From: Capronia americana
Lineage: Eukaryota > Ascomycota > Eurotiomycetes > Chaetothyriales > Herpotrichiellaceae
DNA: 21,922 nt
Assembly: GCA_016110215.1 (NCBI GenBank)
Contig: JADWQD010000035.1
Coordinates: 1 to 21,922 of the forward strand
Direction of reading: 5' to 3'
Position 1 is the first letter of the stretch. Each line of letters opens with the position of its first letter. Below the pieces are notes generated by a model, which had not been told where the DNA came from, did no database searches, and worked only from the letters and a program-made list of their open reading frames with translations. This document shows positions 17,254 through 21,922 of this stretch, piece after piece. The translations under genes and the position numbers were made by a program.

Positions 17254-17324
17254 ACGGCTATAGGTTAATGGTAGACCGTTCGTCTTCCAAACGAATTGTG
17301 CCATTTCGAATTTGGCTAGCCGTA
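17254..17324 (+). tRNA. trnG: tRNA-Gly (UCC)
   Basis: Perfect acceptor ACGGCTA/TAGCCGT, anticodon stem TTCGT/ACGAA with loop CTTCCAA (UCC), T loop TTCGAAT on stem GCCAT/TTGGC. Confidence 0.92.
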
Positions 17325-17326
17325 AA

Positions 17327-17401
17327 GAATTAGTAATAGTTAATTGGTAAACAGTTTCCTTGTCGAGGAAAAAGATGCCGGATCGAGACCGGTCTAATTC
17401 G
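17327..17401 (+). tRNA. trnD: tRNA-Asp (GUC)
   Basis: Perfect acceptor GAATTAG/CTAATTC, anticodon stem TTTCC/GGAAA with loop TTGTCGA (GUC), T arm GCCGG-ATCGAGA-CCGGT. Two bases after tRNA-Gly. Confidence 0.92.
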
Positions 17402-17410
17402 TGTTTAATA

Positions 17411-17490
17411 GGAAAAGTTGCCATTGGTAGGGTAAGGTATTTGCTAAATATTGTGTTTTACATCTAGGTGTTCAATTCACCTCTTTTCCG
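17411..17490 (+). tRNA. trnS: tRNA-Ser (GCU)
   Basis: Type II tRNA with perfect acceptor GGAAAAG/CTTTTCC, anticodon loop TTGCTAA (GCU), T arm AGGTG-TTCAATT-CACCT. It reads AGY. It is the only Ser tRNA found in the window. Confidence 0.9.
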
Positions 17491-17500
17491 ACTTATTTTT

Positions 17501-17572
17501 AAGAGTATAGTTTAATTGGCAAAATAAGAAGCTTCAAACTTCATGTTTTCAGTTCAAGTCTGAATGCTCTTG
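17501..17572 (+). tRNA. trnW: tRNA-Trp (UCA)
   Basis: Acceptor AAGAGTA/TGCTCTT, anticodon loop CTTCAAA (UCA), T arm TTCAG-TTCAAGT-CTGAA. The UCA anticodon reads both UGA and UGG and directly supports UGA as Trp. Confidence 0.92.
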
Positions 17573-17585
17573 TTTTCATATTCTA

Positions 17586-17657
17586 GGTTCCTTAGCTTAA
17601 TTGGTAAAGCGTATTCTTGATAAGAATATCTTCGATGTTCAAGTCATCGAGGAATCA
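17586..17657 (+). tRNA. trnI: tRNA-Ile (GAU)
   Basis: Acceptor GGTTCCT/AGGAATC, D stem GCTT/AAGC, anticodon stem TATTC/GAATA with loop TTGATAA (GAU), T arm CGATG-TTCAAGT-CATCG. It reads AUU and AUC; AUA needs another tRNA. Confidence 0.92.
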
Positions 17658-17693
17658 TATAAGTTAAAATTAAAATCCTTATTTTGGTATAAT

Positions 17694-17745
17694 AATATAT
17701 TTTGTACATATTATATGTACAAAATATATTCTTTTTTTTTTTTAT
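17694..17745 (+). terminator. 17-bp hairpin followed by a T-run after the tRNA cluster
   Basis: AATATATTTTGTACATA (17694-17710) pairs perfectly with TATGTACAAAATATATT (17714-17730) around a TTA loop, then comes C and a long T-run (17732 onward). It looks like a bacterial intrinsic terminator and lies between tRNA-Ile and cox1. In fungal mitochondria it may instead be an RNA 3'-end processing or stability signal. Confidence 0.5.
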
Positions 17746-18079
17746 TAAGCTATAATTTTGTAATATAATAAAGGTTTTTGATACTGAAAATATATATATA
17801 TATATATTTAGAAACAAATGAAAGTAAAAACTTTTTTTTATATATTAGTGTAAGTATATATTTAAAAACAAATAAAAAAAAAAAAGTAATAAATTGGTTA
17901 TATATATTTTTCACAGTCCTCTAAATATATATGATAGGATAAATATATAAAAAAAAGTAATATATTTTATAAAAAATTTATTGAGTAGCAATTTGAATAA
18001 TTTTAAAAGCTATTCTACAAACACCTCTAAAATTTCAGAGTCAAATTTAAAAACTTTAGGTTTAAAAACAGAAATAACT
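17746..18079. other. cox1 leader region (334 bp)
   Basis: AT-rich. It holds a (TA)n stretch near 17791-17806 and an imperfect repeat of TATATTTA(G/A)AAACAAAT (near 17801 and 17858). The last 129 bases (17951-18079) are open in the cox1 frame after a TAA at 17948 and could be translated from TTG at 17981 or 17993. Confidence 0.45.
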
Positions 18080-19696
18080 ATGTGAAGAGAAAGATGATTT
18101 TTATCTTGTAATGCTAAAGATATAGGAACATTATATTTAATGTTTGCAGTATTTTCAGGTTTAGCTGGTACAGCATTTTCAGTGTTAATAAGATTAGAAT
18201 TATCAGGACCAGGTGTACAATTTATAGCAGATAATCAATTATATAACAGTATAATAACAGCTCATGCTATAGTGATGATTTTTTTTATGGTAATGCCTGC
18301 CTTAATAGGAGGTTTTGGTAATTTTTTATTACCTTTAATGATAGGTGGTCCAGATATGGCATTTCCTAGATTAAACAATATAAGTTTTTGATTGTTAATA
18401 CCAAGTTTAGCATTATTTTTATTTGCAGGAATGATAGAAAATGGAGTAGGTACAGGTTGAACTCTTTATCCACCTTTATCAGGTTTACAAAGTCATAGTG
18501 GACCTAGTGTAGATTTAGCAATATTTGCTCTACATCTTTCAGGAATAAGTAGTTTACTTGGAGCTATGAACTTTATTACAACTATATTAAATATGAGAAG
18601 TCCTGGTATAAGACTTCACAAATTAGCTTTATTTGGATGAGCTGTTATAGTAACAGCAGTATTACTATTATTATCATTACCTGTTTTGGCTGGTGGTATA
18701 ACTATGGTTTTAACAGATAGAAATTTTAATACATCTTTTTTTGAAGTAGCTGGTGGTGGAGATCCTATATTATATCAACATCTTTTTTGATTTTTCGGAC
18801 ATCCAGAAGTTTATATATTAATTATCCCAGGTTTTGGTATAATAAGTACTACAATATCAGCTGGTTCTAATAAAAGTGTATTCGGTTATTTAGGTATGGT
18901 TTATGCTATGATGTCAATTGGAGTTTTAGGTTTCGTAGTTTGAAGTCATCATATGTATACAGTTGGTTTAGACGTGGATACAAGAGCGTATTTTACAGCC
19001 GCTACATTAATAATAGCTGTACCAACAGGAATTAAAATATTCAGTTGATTAGCTACTACTTATGGAGGAACAATTCATTTAACACCTTCAATGTTATTTG
19101 CATTAGGTTTTGTAGTTATGTTCACTATAGGAGGATTAAGTGGAGTTGTATTGGCTAATGCTTCACTTGATATTGCTTTCCATGATACTTATTACGTAGT
19201 TGCTCATTTCCACTATGTATTATCATTAGGTGCAGTTTTTGCATTATTTAGTGCATGATATTATTGAATACCTAAAATAACTGGTTTAAATTATAACTTG
19301 TTGTTAGGAAAAGTACATTTTATGATTTTATTTATAGGTGTTAATGTAACGTTCTTCCCTCAACATTTTTTAGGTCTACAAGGTATGCCAAGAAGAATTA
19401 GTGATTATCCTGATGCTTTTGCTGGATGAAATTTAGTAAGTAGTATTGGTTCTATAATTAGTGTAATTGCTACTATATTATTTTTACATATAATTTACAT
19501 GCAATTAGTTGAAGGTGAAGTTACATCTAGATATCCATGATTAGTACCTGAATTTTATTCTGATTTATTTCAAACATTATTTAATAGAAATTATGTTTCT
19601 TTAGAGTGAACTTTAGATAGTCCACCTAAACCTCATGCTTTTGTAAGCCTTCCAATGCAAAGTGTTGTTGGGTATATGTTTAATGGAAGAAATTAG
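18080..19696 (+). CDS. cox1: Cytochrome c oxidase subunit 1
   Basis: Catalytic subunit of complex IV, holding heme a and the heme a3-CuB site where oxygen is reduced. With the ATG at 18080 it has 538 residues, begins [19 protein letters not shown], and places the heme a ligand at His62, the same number as in yeast, which supports this start. Landmarks are [20 protein letters not shown] (18260-18319), the CuB-site [15 protein letters not shown] (18797-18841), [17 protein letters not shown] (18944-18994) and [13 protein letters not shown] (19197-19233). Trp is TGA throughout. The usual STNAKDIG reads SCNAKDIG here. The upstream frame is open, so an N-terminal extension cannot be excluded. No intron, although cox1 is the most intron-rich gene in many fungi. 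Confidence 0.98.
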
Positions 19697-19833
19697 GTAA
19701 AATATTAGGGTAAGAAATTATAGAAAAAAAAAATGTTTAATATTTACTTTTATAATTAGTACGTATTGTAAATATATTTTTTTTTCTGGTTTTATTAAAA
19801 TAATTATTATATGTTTTATAAGGTTTTTTTTAA

Positions 19834-19905
19834 GGAATATATTGCAAATGGTTTTGTCTTATGATTGTAGATCAATAAGAAGGAGTTCGAATCTCGTATA
19901 TTATT
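19834..19905 (+). pseudogene. Decayed tRNA-Cys copy B, anticodon changed to GTA
   Basis: Clearly homologous to the tRNA-Cys genes at 14070 and 21455; the 36-base run from the anticodon arm to the T loop differs at one base. That base changes the anticodon from GCA to GTA (Tyr). The acceptor (GGAATAT/ATATTAT) and T stem (AGGAG/CTCGT) have each gained a mismatch. With a normal tRNA-Tyr at 16928 it is probably a relic. Confidence 0.6.
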
Positions 19906-19921
19906 TAATTACTATTTTTTT

Positions 19922-20029
19922 TTTGTAAACCAAATTACTTATAACTTTTTATTACTAATAGTCATAATATGCATCTTACCAAAATTTGTACTATTATTTA
20001 ATATTTTTAAAAACTTAAAAATTAAATAA
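19922..20029 (+). pseudogene. atp8: Truncated atp8 fragment
   Basis: Translates as FVNQITYNFLLLIVIICILP and onward to a stop, closely matching residues 9-28 and later of the intact atp8 at 21234 (FVNQVTFNFLLLIIII). The first eight residues (MPQLIPFS) are missing; a T-run precedes the fragment instead. Six residues (YLFTKY in the intact gene) are deleted in frame, and the C-terminus differs. There is no start codon nearby. It sits between the decayed tRNA-Cys copy and atp6, as if a copy of atp8 had been left at this site. Confidence 0.75.
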
Positions 20030-20098
20030 AAATGCAACAACATAATATAAGAGCCTTTTAATATATATTACATAAATGAAAATATACATATATATTTC

Positions 20099-20866
20099 AT
20101 GTTTTTTCTTAATAAAAGTCCTTTAGACCAATTTGCTATAAGAGATTTATTTAGCATAAAAGCTGCCGTTTTTGAAAATTTTAAATTATCTTTAACAAAT
20201 ATAGGTTTATATTTATTAATTACAACAATTATAATATTTATGTTGTATACATTAGCAACAAATTATAATATAGTTACACCTAATAAATGATCAATCTCGG
20301 TAGAGTCTATATATGCTACAGTATTCAGTATAGTAATAAACCAAATAAATGCAAAAAAAGGTCAAATGTTTTTTCCTTTGATATCTGCTTTATTTATATA
20401 TATATTAATAAATAATTTAGTAGGTATGGTACCTTATAGTTTCGCACCGACATCTCATTTTATTTTAACATTTTCAATAAGTTTTACAATAGTAATAGGA
20501 GCGACAATATTAGGTTTCCAAATACATTCTCTAAAATTTTTTTCATTATTCGTACCATCTGGTTGTCCTTTAGGTTTATTACCTTTATTAGTATTAATAG
20601 AATTTATTTCATATTTATCTAGACCTGTATCACTAGGTTTAAGATTGGGTGCCAACATATTAAGTGGTCATATGCTTCTTAATATATTAGCAGGATTTAC
20701 ATATAATATAATGAAAAAAGGAGTTATATACTTTTTCTTAGGATTAGTTCCATTATTATTTATTTTAGCTTTTTCAGGGTTAGAAATAGGAATAGCGTTT
20801 ATTCAAGCACAAGTTTTTGTGGTATTATCTTCATCTTATATTAAAGATAGTTTAGAACTACATTAA
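20099..20866 (+). CDS. atp6: ATP synthase subunit a (subunit 6)
   Basis: Forms the proton half-channels against the c-ring in complex V. It has 255 residues; MFFLNKSPLDQFAIRDLFSI is the fungal leader, which includes the cleaved N-terminal peptide in yeast. The essential Arg is Arg182 in SLGLRLGANILSGH (near 20630-20670), and Glu168 lies in VLIEFISYLSRP. TGA at 20288 is Trp. The ATG at 20099 lies at the edge of an imperfect inverted repeat (20076-20101), so it may be partly paired in the mRNA. The intact atp8 lies downstream, beyond a 367-bp spacer, rather than just upstream. Confidence 0.97.
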
Positions 20867-20889
20867 AAAATAAGATAATAAAAATAATT

Positions 20890-21085
20890 TACATTACTAT
20901 TTTAAATATAGGATAGGAAAGTTAGAGCTAATAAAATTTATATTAAAATAAAATTAATAATGGTATAAGCTTTTATTACAAGTAGAAAATAAATAAAAAA
21001 CGGAAAAAAAAAGTATATATTTAGCTGTATTTAGGATATGTATAAATTGACAAGAGCTAGCTTACATTAAATATTTTAAGATATT
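20890..21085 (+). ncRNA. rnpB: Candidate mitochondrial RNase P RNA
   Basis: In the atp6 to atp8 spacer, GGAAAGTTAGAGCTA (20916-20930) resembles conserved region I of RNase P RNA (GGAAAGUC..), and TGACAAGAGCTAGCTTAC (21048-21065) resembles region V (ACAGAAnnnnGGCUUA). GTTA at 20921 can pair with TGAC at 21048 as part of a P4-like helix, and GAGCTA (20925-20930) with TAGCTT (21058-21063). TTAAATAT before and ATATTTTAA after could close the molecule as P1. The size (about 200 nt) and AT-richness fit reduced fungal mitochondrial RNase P RNAs. Ends are guesses. Confidence 0.4.
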
Positions 21086-21233
21086 TTACTAAAATATTAG
21101 TAATAAAACAATAGTATATAATAGATATGAGCTGAGTTCAATTTTTAATGCTCGTCAACTTATAAGAATAGGTCTGAATATGGACTTATTAAAACTTTAG
21201 TATAATAAATTTAAATTTTGAGTTGCTTATGGA
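21086..21233. other. Remainder of the atp6 to atp8 spacer
   Basis: AT-rich. One hairpin is evident near 21165-21190, where AATAGGTCT pairs with GGACTTATT (two G·U pairs) around GAATAT. No gene seen. Confidence 0.45.
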
Positions 21234-21386
21234 ATGCCACAACTAATACCATTTTCTTTTGTAAATCAAGTTACTTTCAACTTTTTATTACTAATAATCA
21301 TAATATATTTATTTACTAAATATATTTTACCAAGGTTTGTGCGATTATTTAAAACTCGAACATTTTTGAAAAATAACCTTTTTTAA
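21234..21386 (+). CDS. atp8: ATP synthase subunit 8
   Basis: Small single-helix stator subunit of complex V. It has 50 residues, the usual length in fungi, and begins with the hallmark MPQLIPFSFVNQ. A hydrophobic helix (FNFLLLIIIIYLF, residues 15-27) follows, then a basic tail (PRFVRLFKTRTFLKNN). It is short enough to be missed by automatic ORF calling. It lies between atp6 and the last tRNA-Cys copy, just before rnl. A truncated relative is at 19922-20029. Confidence 0.93.
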   Translation: MPQLIPFSFVNQVTFNFLLLIIIIYLFTKYILPRFVRLFKTRTFLKNNLF

Positions 21387-21454
21387 ATTTTCAAGTACTC
21401 AGTTTTAGTTGAATAGATAAATTTTTATTTTTTCACTATTATTAAAAAAAAAAA

Positions 21455-21526
21455 GGAATATGTTGCAAATGGTTTTGCCTTATGATTGCAGATCAATAAG
21501 AAGGAGTTCGAATCTTCCATATTCTT
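21455..21526 (+). tRNA. trnC: tRNA-Cys (GCA), copy C
   Basis: Acceptor GGAATAT/ATATTCT, D stem TGCA/TGCC (three pairs), anticodon loop TTGCAGA (GCA) on stem TATGA/TCA(A)TA with a bulged A, T arm AGGAG-TTCGAAT-CTTCC. It is the best-formed of the three copies and presumably the functional gene. It stands just upstream of the rnl leader element. Confidence 0.82.
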
Positions 21527-21569
21527 TATTATCAACTTATTTAACATAATATATAAAATAAATAAAGAG

Positions 21570-21637
21570 TATTATTTAATATATAATTATTAACAAATAA
21601 TTATAATCTAAATAAAAAGATACAATAAGTCTAGTAG
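21570..21637 (+). promoter_or_regulatory. rRNA leader element shared with rns
   Basis: 68 bp matching 14258-14326 except for one missing A, again between a tRNA-Cys gene and the start of an rRNA. The match stops abruptly after CTAGTAG, which suggests that the mature rnl, or its transcript, begins close by. Confidence 0.6.
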
Positions 21638-21922
21638 ATTTAGTATTCTATTAGTAGTATAATAAATATTTTTAATTGATAAAACTATCAATTAGTATAA
21701 AAAGAAATTATTATGAGTAAAAAATAAGCTATAAACCAAATAATTTATTAAGAGAAATCTTGTAAATAAACAAGGTGAAAGGAAAAATCTGAATAACCTT
21801 AGGAAAATAAATCAAACGAGATTCTATATACAATGAGAAGTAAGATAGAGTAGCCTATAAATATATAAGTAAAATGGATTATCTGTTTGAATAAAGGGGA
21901 ACCTTCCTCTAAGGCTAAATAT
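21638..21922 (+). rRNA. rnl: Large subunit rRNA, 5' end (partial, runs off the window)
   Basis: Domain I of the mitochondrial large-subunit rRNA. AAATCAAACGAGATTCTATA (about 21809-21828) corresponds to bacterial AAATCAACCGAGATTCC, and GGGGAACCTTCCTCTAAGGC at the window end to GGGGGGACCATCCTCCAAGGC. The 5' boundary was placed at the end of the shared leader element and is uncertain by some tens of bases. The hairpin TTAATTGATAAAACTATCAA (from about 21674) lies near the 5' end. The gene continues, across the missing middle, to the segment at 1-295. Confidence 0.9.

Noticed and set aside
17215..17424. 69-codon ORF on the minus strand across the tRNA cluster
   Set aside because: It covers tRNA-Gly and tRNA-Asp and parts of tRNA-Pro and tRNA-Ser; not a protein gene.
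2850..19696. Apparent in-frame stops breaking cob, nad5, nad4, cox2, nad1, cox3, nad6, cox1 and atp6
   Set aside because: All are TGA codons at conserved Trp sites, explained by code 4 and the tRNA-Trp with UCA anticodon.
20455..20658. 67-codon ORF on the minus strand inside atp6
   Set aside because: Shadow of the conserved atp6 frame.
1..21922. CRISPR arrays, insertion sequences or a bacterial defence system
   Set aside because: No regularly spaced repeats, transposase or nuclease genes are present; the window is organellar.

Overview
The window is most of a small, AT-rich fungal mitochondrial genome. It carries the standard fungal set (cob, cox1-3, atp6/8/9, nad1-6 and nad4L, rns, rnl) and about 25 tRNA genes, all on the + strand. 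UGA must be read as tryptophan (genetic code 4): the reading frames run through many in-frame TGA codons at conserved Trp positions, for example the tandem TGA TGA in nad2 after APFH, and the tRNA-Trp has a UCA anticodon. The 3' end of rnl is at the start of the window and its 5' end is at the close, so the molecule is almost certainly circular, opened inside rnl, with only the middle of rnl missing. No protein gene here has an intron. The protein sequences (for example cob beginning MRILKSHPLL) and the complete nad set look basidiomycete. A compact tremellomycete (Cryptococcus-like) genome of roughly 24-25 kb would fit, but that placement is an inference and was not tested.

Layout: rnl 3' end (1 to about 295); tRNA cluster 1 (Thr, Glu, Met, Val, His, Asn, Met, Arg, Leu; 316-1143); an unassigned 194-codon ORF (1203-1787); tRNA Ala, Phe, Leu, Gln (1852-2214); atp9; cob; nad3; nad4L and nad5 (overlapping by one base); nad4; cox2; nad1; nad2; cox3; a tRNA-Cys copy and rns (14070-15760); nad6; tRNA cluster 2 (Lys, Tyr, Arg, Met, Pro, Gly, Asp, Ser, Trp, Ile; 16850-17657); cox1; a decayed tRNA copy and an atp8 fragment; atp6; a possible RNase P RNA; atp8; a tRNA-Cys copy; and the 5' end of rnl. 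The proteins are core subunits of complexes I, III, IV and V. The RNAs serve the mitochondrial ribosome that makes them.

The noteworthy material is mostly between genes. (1) A 68-69 bp block, identical apart from one indel, sits immediately upstream of both rRNA genes, each time downstream of a tRNA-Cys copy, and looks like a shared rRNA promoter, leader or processing element. (2) The tRNA-Cys gene exists in three copies: one intact, one with a 5-base micro-inversion, one decayed with its anticodon changed from GCA to GTA. (3) An atp8 fragment lies between cox1 and atp6 while the intact atp8 lies beyond atp6. (4) atp9, cox3 and nad6 can only be translated from UUG. (5) A candidate RNase P RNA lies between atp6 and atp8. 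(6) A G-rich run followed by an A9T17 tract, a GC-richer structured island, perfect palindromes before atp9, and a dispersed small hairpin family occupy other spacers. No tRNA-Ser(UGA) was found although UCN codons are used.
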